A program made the translations under genes and the position numbers. Below are positions 22,950 to 34,220 of a stretch of DNA of 64,000 nucleotides, in pieces. The DNA is from Nageia nagi. Its lineage: Eukaryota > Pinophyta. The stretch is taken from contig JBITNC010000001.1 of the NCBI GenBank assembly GCA_050084985.1, positions 17,608,001 to 17,672,000 on the forward strand, read 5' to 3'. How positions within the stretch are numbered: the stretch's first letter is position 1; the number at the start of each line of letters is the position of its first letter. Under the pieces are notes generated by a model. It saw nothing but the letters and a program-made list of their open reading frames with translations, ran no database searches and had not been told where the DNA came from.

Positions 22950-24242
22950 GGTATGTGAATGGAACTTTTCAAAAGTACTAAATATTATTTTTGTTCTATC
23001 TTGTATTAAATTGTTTATTGGATAAATTTTCAAGTTCTCAAGATAAATCTCAAATACAATAATTTTAATTGAAAGATATCGTAAATAATGATGCACATAA
23101 AACATAATAATGCTAGTGCATAAAATATTTCAAAATATAGTGTACAAAATACTTAATTTTGAAATATACATATTTTTTAAAGATAAGTGAACCCTCATGC
23201 TTGTAGAACAAATCACCATAGCATAACATATGTGAGATAAAAAGAACACCATTAGATATAGAGTGACATGGTTGAAGATTCTTGTCTTGTTTAAAAATTA
23301 GGCTTTCACTTGGATGCCCACACAAGAAGAACCCAAGTACTACCAATCTTCAACTAGTTTCTCTTGGGTAGCAATATACTCTCACAAAGAGAAGTACTAG
23401 CTATTTTTTAAGATTTTGACGTTTATTAGATCGATCAAATTATTAATTTTGATTTGTTTCAAGTTGTTCTCCTAAGTTATCAGGATAATCCTTGAATGGA
23501 TATGCGGATATGTGGTATCACTACACACATATCTATCCATCTATTGGAGTTAAATCCAGACCAATAGAGGATTTAGGGGTAATTAAGCTATACAAACTTT
23601 TCACCACTTGGATCGTCAAGCTTAAAGGCTCTAGTTCGCTACTCCTCATTGCATGGCTTCCCAAACAAATCATGTTATGGAATGTACGTGTAGATATATT
23701 CATTTTAGGGGGTTACTCATATTAATGTTTGCGTTTTTGTTTGCATAAGTAAATAAATCAAAATGCGAAACATAAAAAAACATAAGTAAAACATCATCCA
23801 TTCAATAACTCAAAACCTAAGTGTTCAATGGGTTTTGTTTACTAACCCTTAAAAGATATCTTTACATCAATTTTTATTTTGCACAAGTACATTAACTTTG
23901 CATAAGAGTATACATTAATCCATAAGTATGCATCATTAACTTAAAGAAGTATGCATCAATCTAGAAATTAAGCATGAATTATTTCTTCATAAGAACTAGA
24001 ATTTAAGAGGCATAATCATGCATTTTTAAATCATAAGCATGCATCTTCAAAAATTTTAAGTCATATGCATGAATCTTCAAAAAAATTTAAGTCCTAAGCA
24101 TGCATTTTTAACTTAAAAATATTTAACTTAAATTCTAAGTCCTTGAGCTTTTATCATCAAAAATTAAATTCTAAGAAAATATTAGGCATGCATAAACTTT
24201 TAAGTAAAATACTCATAAGCTTGTCCCCCCGTTTTACTTTAA
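22950..24242 (-). repeat. LTR-like repeat C2 (inverted partner of C1)
   Basis: On the minus strand AAAGTAAAACGGGGGGACAA (24222-24241) forms a polypurine-like run. It is followed by sequence matching C1, including a shorter version of the GATGCATGCTTA minisatellite (23921-24125) and the block 23480-23720 that is the reverse complement of 17190-17420. Similarity weakens below about 23300. Orientation is opposite to C1 and it lies inside B2. Confidence 0.65.
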
Positions 24243-24539
24243 AAACAAGATCCCGTAAAAACAAGAAGAAAAAATATATATATTCGATCACTAGAATAAT
24301 GACTAGCAAAAAAGAAGGAATAGTGCAAACAGAGCCATCCATAAAGGCAGGCCATTAAGGAAGTCATTTGGTGTGGGAATTAATATAGTGCACCATAATT
24401 CGTCATAGTTGCATTGCCAAGTAGCATAGTTTCGTGTGGGATTGAGATATATTCAACGTATATGATATTATAACTGTTAAATCAATTTCAACAAGAACAA
24501 TAACAAGAATTGAATATCATGGTGGACTTGGTGATGAAG

Positions 24540-25480
24540 AGCCACGTTTTCCAGGGGATGACATCTACGCAAGGACATGTATGATCCACCCAAGTCAAAG
24601 AGAGGAGGCTAAAGAATTTATCAAAAACCTACCATAGGCAAGAAGGTTGCCAAAGTGGAGTAGAGGGGAGTTGGTGGCAAAAGACAAAAAAACAAATACG
24701 CATGGCATGCGTGCTGGTCCCTGGTCTTCGATAACTTGAGGTGTATGACATTAATGAAATGATGCATGGCAGGAGCATGGGGAATGGTCTACGAGGGAGG
24801 AAAGGCTAACGCCAAGGTGGTTGAGACCATAAGTATGAGGGCCAGGCGAGGAGAATCATGGAAGCATAGTGCTTTATGCCATACAACTCTTACATTGGTT
24901 GGTATTCCCTTGACCAGGACTTCGTTATGTGTAGTAGTAGTTGCACCCTGTGCCATGAAAGCCAAGTCATTTGGATAGGATGGTGACATCAAACGAGGAC
25001 ATAGATTGGTTCATTTGGTCATGGAGACGTCGCTCGCTCTGGCCGAGGAAGGATCTGCAGAAGTAAATTCAGCAACCTCCACTTGTGGTGTTTAGGAAGG
25101 TAAAAGTACCGACCCTGCAATCGACTTCCACTAGGGTTAGTATTCTAGAAGCATCTTTAGTTGTGGAAGCTTCTATAGAGTTCGAGGTGACCAGCTTATT
25201 TGATTCGTTTGGTAACAGGGTGAGTTTGTGTAAGGGGAAGAAGAGACATTGGAGGATAGGGAAATGGATCAATGTCAGAGGAGGATGAGTAAGAATAGGG
25301 AATCTACCACCTACCCCTATGAGCTAAAATAGGAATATGGAGAGAGGGCCTATCTGAGATGCCATCATGGAACTACTCTGACTAGATAGTGCCTGGTCGT
25401 GTGGAGGATGAAGGTGCATATAGAGAGAAGGAAAGAGAGTGCTTGGTCGTGCCAATACTTTCTAGTAGCCGTCATATAGA
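24540..25480. other. GC-rich segment inside B2, product unknown
   Basis: Composition is clearly richer in G and C than the flanks. Overlapping 67-70-codon frames occur on both strands (24766-24992 and 25069-25288) with no recognisable motif. Its place just before the C2 polypurine-like run parallels the GC-rich island before C1, although I could not align the two islands. Confidence 0.4.
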
Positions 25481-25785
25481 ATTTATAAAAATTAAAAAAC
25501 TATTTTATAAATTTTTATAGATGTAAACCCTCGCTTCCTCATTTGCAAAAAGTCTTATTTGTCATAATAATCAACTCAATATGGTTTTGAAGGAAAAAAA
25601 TGGAGTATATATATTTTACTCAACTCAACTGTATATAATAGCACTTAAAACAAAGGTAGGCAAAATATAGTAATATAATAGGTAATTTTAAGATTACTAT
25701 TTTTTACTAACAATAAGACATTATAGTGAAAAAAAATAATGTAACAAAATATATTGCTATAAAATATTTGCATGTAAATTTGAAA

Positions 25786-25787
<2 letters not shown>

Positions 25788-25851
<64 letters not shown>
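25788..25851. repeat. (TA)n microsatellite
   Basis: Pure alternating TA of about 62 bp. It creates the Ile-Tyr run in the minus-strand frame 25707-26111, which is therefore not evidence for a protein. Confidence 0.95.
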
Positions 25852-25854
<3 letters not shown>

Positions 25855-26109
25855 CTCAACTTTTGATAATAAAAAACTTTCACTATTAATGAAATATATG
25901 CAAAAATTATAGCAATATGATTGAAAACTAAAATAATACATGTTAGTATGCAACAAAAATATATTGCTATGTTAAGTAAATCAAGATAAAGAGAAGTAAG
26001 ATTATACTTTGAATCACTTTTACTTATCAATGGAGTGAAGGATAAAGAATGAGGACCTCCAAGATGAAGATGTAAAGCTTCAACTCCAAGGATGTGAAGA
26101 GTGGCTTTC

Positions 26110-26127
26110 AAGTTCCTTTGATACCAA
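26110..26127 (-). other. Primer-binding site of B2 (Met tRNA type)
   Basis: Minus strand TGGTATCAAAGGAACTTG begins two bases inside the 5' LTR end, matching the initiator-methionine tRNA primer pattern. This proves that 26129-26603 is the 5' LTR of a minus-strand element. Confidence 0.85.
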
Positions 26128-26128
26128 A

Positions 26129-26603
26129 TGAAAGAATTAAACTGTAATAAGAATAATCTTAAACTACCAAGATCACATGAAAGCTCTCAAATTACATCCA
26201 ACAAATACACAAAGCAATTTCACAACACAAGATGTAAAGTAGTTCCTCCACTTAAGAGTACATCCACTAACTAAATCTTTACTTTTCTCACAAATACAAC
26301 TCTCTTACAATTCTGCTAATCTCAACTCCTACACTTCTATCCTATAGCATAACCTTACTCCACAATTGGTGTGTAATTACAAAAGAGCTTTCTATTTATA
26401 GGCCAAAATCCCTTCTTGGATGACCTAAGCATGACATGCATATCTTTGACCCAAAGGGTATGCTCATGACTTGGAGTGTAAGATAAGTTGCATTATTATA
26501 TTCACTAAAATACTTAAGGTATCAAATAATACCCTTAAGTAGTAGTGAATTTACATAGAAGATTTAATACAACCTTTACAATAATGCATTATACATTCCA
26601 ACA
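26129..26603 (-). repeat. 5' LTR of B2
   Basis: On the plus strand it runs TGAAAGAATTAAAC to CATTCCAACA. It aligns with 18159-18636 at roughly 91-92 percent by hand count, with one short indel near 26385. Confidence 0.9.
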
Positions 26604-27190
26604 AAGGAGAAGATGAAAAAATGGCTATCTATTTAAACAAAATCATTGACCTAAGGATCTAACTTATTGCTTGTGGGTGCAATTGGATCAATGATGAGTT
26701 CATAATTTTCATTATTCTTCAAAACCTTTTTTCAAAGTTTGAAAACTTTGTGACGATTATGGAAACAAGGCTTGATGATAAAAAAGAAGTCTTCTTTCTT
26801 AAGAACCTTTCTAGGCACCTATTAAAGCATGAGGAAACCCTTAACAATAAGGTGTTGATTTCTTCTCCTAAGGATAATAATATTGCTCTTGAAGCAACCA
26901 AAACTCCTTTCAAAGAGTTCAACCATCAAAAGAAATCTTACCTTTCTTCCTCTAAAAGATTTGAGAAAAGAGGTAATGGCTACAATAGCAGTAGAAATAA
27001 CAAAAATAATAACTACAACAGTAGGAACAACAGCAACAACAACCACTTCAAGCAAAGAGATAGAAAAGGTAAAGCAAACAATCCATATCCTAAGAAAAAG
27101 TTTGATGGTATTTGTAATTATTATGGCATCCAAGGTTACAAAGAAGTTAATTGCTACAAAAAAAAGAGAAGAAAAGAACAAATATAATAG
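26604..27190 (+). pseudogene. A1 gag, second part
   Basis: The frame resumes after B2 with MAIYLNKIIDL, LIACGCNWINDEFIIF and FSKFENFVTIMETRLDDKKE, the C-terminal half of the UBN2-type gag. A long Asn/Ser-rich linker follows (about 26950-27060). Then comes a degraded zinc knuckle CNYYGIQGYKEVNC, where the second Cys and the His of the CCHC pattern are lost. One segment (26750-27187) is open for 145 codons. Confidence 0.8.
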
Positions 27191-27231
27191 AAATGTAAAG
27201 AATTTCAAAAGAAATAAAAATATTTATGTTG

Positions 27232-28590
27232 GTTTTGCTGCAGCGCTCTACTCCATGTCTCATATTTTTTTATCTGATTGGATTGTTGATTCTGATTGCA
27301 TTAATCACCTATGCTTTGAAAAGGAAAATTTTGAAAACTTTCACAAGTATAGAAAAGATACGATTATGATAGATGATAACTTTATTTTTGAAGTCCAAGG
27401 AATTAGGAGTGTGTTGATTCACAGAAAGGTTCTTGAAAATGTTCTCTATGTTCCTAAATTAAGGATGAACCTTCTCTCTATAATCCAAATTGCTAGAAAA
27501 AGGTACTCTTTTGAGTTCAACTCAATCCTGGTGCATTAAGAAAAGACTTGCCACTTTGGTTAAAGGATCTATGAAAGATAACCTCTACATTATGGATCAA
27601 GTTCCATCAAAGATGTGTCTTGCTTCTAGTGTGTGTTCTAGAGGTAATCTTTGTCACCATCGTTTAGGGCACCTTAACCAAAAGAGTATTTAAGTCATGA
27701 AAGACTAAGAACTTGTGAAAGGTTTACCTTCAATTTCTCCTTCGATTGGTTTATGTGAGAAGTGCATTCTTGGCAAGATGTATAGATAAAAATTTAAAAA
27801 AGATCAGACAACAAGAGCATCTCAACCTCTTCAACTTGTGCATTCAGATTTGATGGGTCCGTTTCAAACTAAGTCGCTTGGAGGAGCATCTTATGTCTTG
27901 ACCTTCATTGATGACTTTAGTAGGATGACCTTTGGGTATCTACTTGAGCACAAGGATCAAACCTTTGAGAGTTTTAAGATTTTTAAGGCCTTTGTTGAGA
28001 ATCAAACTAACCTTAAAATCGAGATGTTGAGATCAGATAATGGGAAAGAATATAACAGTAATGAGTTCAATGACTATTGTGCTAAGTATAGAATCAAGAG
28101 GTAGTTTACGATTCCTTACTCCTCAGCAGAGTGGTGTTACCGAAAAGAAAAATAGAATAATTATGGAGATAACTAGATGCATGTTGCGTAGTCTTCTTAG
28201 TTTCTTGTAGGGTGAAGTTGTGAGCACTGCTATTTACACCGTGAATAGGTGTCCTACAAAAATCGTTTAAAGTAAAACTTCTTTTGAAGCTTGGTTAAGA
28301 AGAAAACTTAACATTTCTCACCTTAAGATGTTTGGTTGTGAAGTACTCTCCCACGTTATTTTTGAGAAAAAGAAGAAGTTGAACAAAAGAGTTGAAAAAT
28401 GCATTTTTGTGAGATATGACAATCAACATAAAAGTTACAAGCTCTACTATCCATTTTACAAATCCATGTTTGTTTTAAGGGATGTAAAATTCAATGAACT
28501 TCCTAAAGAATCTGCTTCTAATGAGGATGTTGATGACCCAGAGGACTTTTTAGTTGCTCCTAGTTGGTTAGATATTGATATAGATAAGTA
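27232..28590 (+). pseudogene. A1 protease and integrase
   Basis: Protease: SDWIVDSDCINHLCF, where the catalytic DSG has become DSD, followed by VLENVLYVPKLRMNLLSI. Pre-integrase: CHHRLGHLNQKSI. Integrase core: LVHSDLMGPFQTKSLGG, FIDDFSRMTFGYLL, MLRSDNGKEYNSNEF, and after a frameshift near 28105 QSGVTEKKNRIIMEITRCML. Both catalytic Asp residues and the Glu are still readable. The C-terminal block is FGCEVLSHVIFEKKKKLNKR, then FVRYDNQHKSYKLYYP. A TAG follows QKSI and another interrupts the core. Confidence 0.85.
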
Positions 28591-28619
28591 ACCTCAAGAA
28601 CAAAATTCTCCAACACAAA

Positions 28620-30185
28620 AGGTAATAAGGAGCATGACCTTGAATAAATCCTTATTTGCCAAGATTGACAATAAGCATAAGCCCTCATCCTTCAAAGAAG
28701 CTTCAAAGCACGAGTGTTGGATAGAAGCCATGAAAGTGGAGTATGAGGTGCTTATGAAAAATAAAACTTAGGATTTGGTTCCTTATCCCAATGAAAAGAA
28801 TGTGATTGGTAATAAATGGATCTACAAGGTCAAGTTCAATTCAATTGGAGATATTGAAAAATACAAGGCAAAGTAGCTAAAGGTTTTGCTCAAAAATACG
28901 ATGCAGATTATGAAGAAACTTTTGTTTCTATGGTAAATATGTTTACTGTAAAGATTATCTTTGCTCTTTTTACAGTTCAAAAATGGAAAGTGTTTCAACT
29001 TGATGTCACGAATGCATTTTTCATTGGTGACTTAGATGTGAAAATTTTCATGAATCAACCATAAGGGTTCATTGTGAAAGGAAAAGAGTACTTTGTGTGC
29101 AAACTAAAGAAGTCATTATATGTATTTAAGCAAGCACCTAGAGCCTAGTACAGGAAGATTTCAGGGTATTTTGCAAACATTGATTTCTTCAAGTATTTTT
29201 CAAACTTTGATCTATATGTACTTAATAAAAAAAAATATGATTTTGATTCTCCTTTATGTGAATGATCTTCTAATAACTGAGAATAATGATGAAATCATTC
29301 AAGATTGCATATCCAAACTTAAAGCAACGTTTGAAATGATTGATCTTGGTCTCTTACATTACTATCTTGAAATGCAAGTGTATCAATACAAAGATTGTAC
29401 TTATCTCAATCAATCTAAATATATATCAAACATCTTGCAGAAGTTTGGAATGGAAGAATGTAGATATGCTATGATTTGTCTCCTGAAATTACTATTTCTC
29501 TGAGCTCCAACTCTTAATTAGCTGATGCTACAGCTTACAGGCAATTAATTGGTAGTCTTTTGTATTTGACTATAACCAAACCAAATATTATCTTTGCAGT
29601 GAATCAGATGGTACTATTCATGCAGAAATCATATGTTGAGCATCTCAATGTTGTTAAGCAAATTTTGAGGTATGTTGTAGGGATTAAGGATGTTGCTCTC
29701 AAGTATTCTAAGTTGCCTTTATTTGTTCTCTCTTGATTCTTAGATTTTGACTATGGGGGAGATAGAGATGATAGGAAATCAACATTTGTGTATGTGTTTA
29801 GCATTGGTTCAGGTGCTATCTCTTGGGCTTCCAAGAAGCAACCTACTATTTCTCTTTCCATCGTAGAAGCTGAATACTGTGCCATGTCTAGTGTAGCTTA
29901 GGAAGCCATTTGGCTAAGTTATCTTCTGACAAAATTGGGTATGAGCAAGGTGGTTCATTTTGATTTCATCAGATAATCAATCGGTTATTTCTTTGGTTAA
30001 GAATCCTGTGTTCCATTAAAGAACAAAACATGTGAAAATCCATACCCATTTTATCAAAGAGAAGGTTCTTGATGGCATAATACACTTGGAGTATTGTCCA
30101 TCCACCTTGAACTCCATTGATTTGTTCACTAAACCCCTCCCAAAAGCTTAGTTCTATAAGCTTAGGGATGCTATCGAGTTAGTGA
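28620..30185 (+). pseudogene. A1 reverse transcriptase and RNase H
   Basis: Reverse transcriptase blocks are EASKHECWIEAMKVEYEVLM, NKWIYKVKFNSIG, LLYVNDLLITENND and LKATFEMIDLGLLHYYLEMQ. The catalytic box is YVND instead of YVDD, so the enzyme is dead. RNase H blocks are RQLIGSLLYLTITKPNIIFA, FDYGGDRDDRKSTFVYVF, ISWASKKQPTISLSIVEAEY and LSYLLTKLGM. The end is DLFTKPLPKA near 30120. Several frameshifts between 28880 and 29120 and scattered stops break the frame. Confidence 0.85.
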
Positions 30186-30902
30186 AGTTGCCCTCAAGGG
30201 AGAGTGAAGTTTGAATTCTTATGTTGAATTCATGTTTGTGATGACTTCACCCTTAAAAGGATTTTGTGTTGTATAATGTTGTACACCTTCATGGTAAGTT
30301 CATTCTGTATGAAAAATTTGTATAAAATTTTAAAAGCAAAAGATTGGCCAATCTAGCACTGTTCAGTTATCCATGTGTGAGAAATTCTTGTGTCTTTTAA
30401 GACTATTTAGTTATCCATATGTGAAAAACTCATATGTGCATGCTCTATTTTATAATGATAATCAACACATGTTTTATATACAATAGGTGATTATGAGTTT
30501 TTGGCATAACATCTTTGTGATGACTTATAGTGCACCATTGATCAGTTCATGATGGCATTTGTGTGATTCATCTATTTTTGTTGAGATGAATATGTTGCAT
30601 CTAACTGATCTTATTATTTGAGCTTCTTAAGACTTGTAGGTTTTTTTGAGATTGCAAGTTACTTACCTCAGGTATGCAGGCTCTTGGAGACTCTTCATGA
30701 CTTCCAGTTGGATGACTGTTTCATGTATATTGAAACTAGTTATGGTTAATGATTGTATTTGGTAAAGTAGCGAGTCTCAAACTAGATCTTTCTTAATTCA
30801 CAAATATGTAAAAAGTTCTCTCCATTGTATTTGTTTGGAGAACTCTCTTACTTTCTCTCTTCTCTTTTATTTGCTCTATCCCAATATTGCATTAAAGGAG
30901 AG
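30186..30902 (+). other. A1 3' noncoding region
   Basis: There is no open frame between the pol end and the LTR. It aligns with B2 18637-20690 in reverse complement, including TGTACACCTTCATGGTAAGT and TTCAGTTATCCATATGTGA. It lacks the minisatellite expansions of B2, which explains most of the length difference (about 0.7 against 2.0 kb). ATTGCATTAAAGGAGAG just before the LTR is the eroded polypurine tract. Confidence 0.7.
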
Positions 30903-31387
30903 TATTGGGATGCATAATGCATTATTGTAAAGGTTTGTATTAATCCTCTTTGTAAGTTCACTAATACTTAAAGGTATCATTTGATACGTTAAGTATTTAA
31001 ATGAATATGATAATGTTACTTGTCCTACACTCCATGTCATGAGCATGCCCCTTGGGTAAAAGGATGTGCATGTCACGTTTTTGTACATTAGATAAAAGGG
31101 TGATCCAAAAAAGGATTTTGACCTATAAATAGAAGACTCCCTCTTTGTGATCACACATCAATTTGTGGAGTAAAGTTGTGTTAGAGGATAGTGTTTAGGA
31201 GTTGAGATTAGGAGGATTGTAAGAGTTCATATTTGTTAAGAAGAGAGATCTAGTTAGTGGATGTACTCCTAGTTGGAGGAACCACTTACATCTTGTATTA
31301 TCTTTGTGAGTTTTTTAGATGTGCATTGTGAGATTTCATGTGATCTTAGGAGTTTAGAGTTGTTCATGTTATAGTTCAATTCTCTCA
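30903..31387 (+). repeat. 3' LTR of A1
   Basis: Begins TATTGGGATGCATAATGC (first TG mutated to TA) and ends AATTCTCTCA. It matches both B2 LTRs in reverse complement and is followed by AAGAG, the duplicated target. CCTATAAATAGAAGACTCCC near 31120 contains a TATA box, the expected LTR promoter. Confidence 0.9.
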
Positions 31388-31436
31388 AAGAGAACTAAGA
31401 TGAGATAGATTTATTTGATCTATCCCTCCTTCTAAC

Positions 31437-33135
31437 CCTTGATGAGACCGATGATTCTTCAAGTAGCCCACCTGCAACATCACATGAACCTGATAGTGGT
31501 CCCATTATTAATCATGATGATGTGAGAGAAGTTCTAGTTCTAAACATAACAACTGATAACTTCAAAAGAAGGAAATGTTACCAAAAGACACTATAGGATT
31601 CACAGTTGAGTGCTCCACCAAACACTTTCACATCTAGACCAAGGACACGAAGCATGGCTTATGAGGAAGTGATCTTGGAATTGATGAACACATTGGTAAA
31701 TACATTTGAAATTGAAACAGTTTGTGAAGCCCTTCAATAAACTCATTGGAAATCAGCCATGTAGGCTAAGTAAGATGCATTGATGAAAAATGGAACATGG
31801 AAGTTGGTAGAACTTCCACTTGGTAAGAAGGCCATTGGATGCAAATGGTTGTTTAAAAAAGGTATAAGGCTGATGGAACACTCAAGAATCATAAAGTTTG
31901 ACTAGTTGCCAATGCATATGCACAAGAAGAAGGGGTATCGATTATGAGGAGACATTTACTCCCATAGCCAAGATGAAGACCATCAGAATTGCCTTTGCAA
32001 TGGTTGCACAATTTGGTTCGAAAGTCCACCAAATGATGTGAAGAGCGCCTTCCTGAACAAAGATTAAGGAAGAAGTCTACATGCAACAACTTGAAGAGTT
32101 TGTGATTGACCAAGGCAAAGGAAAAGTGTGTAGATTGATCCTAACTTGTATCTTTGATAACATGGGGGGGGGGGGGAATTAACATCAGGGAGGGGGAGAT
32201 TTTCATTTTTGTAATAAATGTTGATCTAGTATTCAAAGGCAATATTGAAGAGTAAATCAAATCTTGCAAAGATGACCTCAAATATCATTCAACATGACCA
32301 ACCTCGATTTACTTCACAATTGACTTCTATTGGAGGTTTGGTAGATGCATGATTAGATATTTGTTTCACAAATGAAATACACCAAGAGTTTGTTAGATAA
32401 ATTCAAGATGACAAAGTGCCAACAAATGTTGATGCCAATTGAACCTAGTTTAGATTTGTCATGCCATGATAGTTCTTCATCTATAAATGCAACTATTTGC
32501 AATTAGCTAATTGGAGGGTTAATTTACCTTACATATACCATACCAGATATTTGCTAAGCTATTAGCTATCTTTCACGATTTATGCATGAACCAAAGAAAA
32601 CCCATTAGACCATGACAAAACATGTTATGAGATACATATGTGGAATTGACAGTTATGGCTTGGAGTATAAGAACAATAAGTTCATCTTGACTAGATACAC
32701 AAATGTAGATTATGGAGGATCCTTAGATGATAGGAGATCGATGATAGGATATGAGTTTTTCCTTGGATCTAGATTGATTTCATGGGTTAGCAAGAAGAAA
32801 AGCATCACATCAAAATCTATCATAGATTTGGAATACCATGCCATAGTTGATGCTATTTGTGAAGTAGTATGGTTATGTCGTATTTTGATAAACATTGAAA
32901 TTCCAAAAAAGTAACCTACAATTTTGCACTTTGATAATCAAAGTGTATTGAAGATGGTTCGTAATTCTATTTTCCACGAATGCTTCAAATACATGGAGAT
33001 ACATATGCACTTCATTCGTGACCATGTTTCATTATAAAATATTTAGCTCCACTACATTTCCATGAAAGAGCATATTGCAAATGTCTACACCAAATCTCTC
33101 GACAATGGAAAGTTTGAATACTTTTGAAGCTTCCT
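31437..33135 (+). pseudogene. D2 reverse transcriptase and RNase H remnant
   Basis: Reading starts in the linker before reverse transcriptase (SRPRTRSMAYEEVILELMNT). It continues with ALMKNGTWKLVELPLGKKAI, GCKWLF and PPNDVKSAFLNKD, then breaks up around a G13 run at 32164. RNase H is clearer: MTKHVMRYICGIDSYGLEYK, YGGSLDDRRSMIGYEFFLGS, LISWVSKKKSITSKSIIDLE and LHFDNQSVLKMVRNSIFHEC, ending HIANVYTKSLDNGKFEY. The YVDD region is missing. The 100-codon frame 32612-32914 is the longest unbroken part. Confidence 0.8.
32164..32176 (+). repeat. G13 homopolymer
   Basis: Thirteen consecutive G residues, followed by GGGAGGGGGAG about 20 bp later. The tract interrupts the D2 reverse transcriptase region. 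It could form a G-quadruplex, or mark a junction or an assembly problem. Confidence 0.9.
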
Positions 33136-33161
33136 CTCAGGTTCCTTAAGACCTAATGTAT

Positions 33162-33185
33162 TATGGGGAGGGGTGGTGGGAGGAG
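33162..33185 (+). other. Polypurine tract of D2
   Basis: GGGGAGGGGTGGTGGGAGGA and the bases that follow are almost pure purine and lie directly before the 3' LTR. This is the plus-strand priming site expected there. Confidence 0.75.
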
Positions 33186-33409
33186 AGGTAGAATAAATAC
33201 ATTAAATTATAATATAAATACTTTAGGTATTTAAATAAATTAAATGTTGAACAATACATTAGTAAATAATACTAATATTTACTAATGTTCGTCTATTAAG
33301 TATTAGGGTTTCTAGGGTGAAACAATTACTCTACTTGAATATCTATCGCTCATGTATATAAACTCATTTTCAAGTTAATAAATCATTCTCGTTTGTGCTC
33401 TCATTTCCA
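33186..33409 (+). repeat. 3' LTR of D2
   Basis: Starts near GGTAGAATAAATACATT (eroded TG) and ends CTCTCATTTCCA. It aligns with 15123-15329 and is slightly longer because of a partial internal duplication around ACTAATATTTACTAATG. Confidence 0.85.
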
Positions 33410-33439
33410 ATACTATAGTAAGGTGATTGCAACCGATTC

Positions 33440-33640
33440 AACAATTGGGAGTTGTAGTGTCAAACTGGTAATAAGATGGCTTAGTGTCAGCCCGATGGTA
33501 GGGCAACCTAGTGTTGACCTGATAGTAGGGTGGCCTAATGATGACTCAATGGTAGGGCGACCTAGTACTGAGGGCAACCTAATGCCGACCTAATGGTAAG
33601 GTGGCCTAGTATCGATCAGATGGTAGTTTCTCAAGTATAA
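33440..33640. repeat. 27-bp minisatellite
   Basis: Units of the form CCTAGTGTTGACCTGATGG followed by TAGGGTGG repeat with one shortened copy (near 33570). Related words recur further out at 33838-33925 (CTAATGCCGACCCAATGGTA), so the array was once longer. Confidence 0.8.
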
Positions 33641-34220
33641 GCAATATATACGAGTGCAAATACAACCTAAGTAGGATACCTAGTTACGAATAAGCTTCCA
33701 AGGCTTGATAAGTTAAGGGAGCATTACAACTAGGTGTTATAATCACAAGGTATCTATGAGAAACAATCAAAATGAGTGCATTTAAGGCATCTCTATCAAT
33801 TCCATTAAAAAGACAATCTTTATTATGCATTAACGATCTAATGCCGACCCAATGGTAAGCAACCTAGTGTTGACTTACGGGCACAAGAATTTGATGTCAA
33901 CCTCGCAATAAGGAATCTACTGTTAACCATAGTTTCAAAGTTGGATTATGTCATCACCACAATTTTAAATAGCTACAAATCGATGATCGTCCTACTATTT
34001 AATTAATGCTTCACCTCAAAATATAATTAATAATATATGTGACCACTTAAACATGCAATGGAATTCAAAAATACAGAGTTGAAGCTAATCAAGCCACGTA
34101 TCCCTATGAATAGGTAATTGGCTACTATATTCAATTACCCCTATTATTATTAAAGTCTTTCATATATCATAATAATGACTAGTTTTTCTATACTACGCTC
34201 ATATAATTAGTTGTTACCTT

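Larger units (their letters stand above)
18159..26603 (-). mobile_element. LTR element B2, same family as A1, polyprotein mostly absent
   Basis: LTRs of 478 and 475 bp begin TGTTGGAATGTATAATGC on the minus strand. Flanking five bases are AAGGG (18154-18158) and AAGGA (26604-26608), a near-perfect duplication inside A1 gag. A primer site adjoins the 5' LTR, and AAAAAAGGAA precedes the 3' LTR. The 3' noncoding region (18637-20690) matches A1 30190-30902, and only the last codons of pol remain near 20700-20760. The other ~5 kb carries a broken coiled-coil frame, repeat C2 and a GC-rich island instead of gag-pol. The two LTRs differ at about 40 of 475 positions by hand count, so the insertion is old. 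Confidence 0.8.
15546..31387 (+). mobile_element. Copia element A1 with nested insertions
   Basis: A perfect 5-bp target duplication AAGAG flanks the element (15541-15545 and 31388-31392). The 5' LTR begins TGTTGAAATGTATAATGC and the 3' LTR occupies 30903-31387. Inside are gag (17819-18158 and 26604-27190), protease, integrase, reverse transcriptase and RNase H, all plus strand and broken. Two later events enlarge it: repeat C1 disrupts the 5' LTR and leader, and B2 splits gag. Without B2 the element is about 7.4 kb. Confidence 0.85.
15123..33409 (+). mobile_element. Copia element D2, split by the A1 nest
   Basis: The 5' LTR (15123-15329), primer site and 206 bp of leader lie left of A1. The reverse transcriptase-RNase H remnant, polypurine tract and 3' LTR (33186-33409) lie right of it. 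Removing A1 leaves about 2.4 kb, so gag, protease and integrase had already been deleted or were lost later. The flanking five bases (CTTTA and ATACT) do not match, so the original duplication has decayed or the ends recombined. The family equals D1. Confidence 0.75.

Noticed and set aside
26822-27208. 128-codon minus-strand frame
   Set aside because: It is antisense to A1 gag, and its hydrophobic look comes from the Asn/Lys-rich gag linker read backwards.
33393-33640. CRISPR-like array (27-bp regular repeats)
   Set aside because: Repeats are directly adjacent with no unique spacers, there are no cas genes, and the context is a plant genome.
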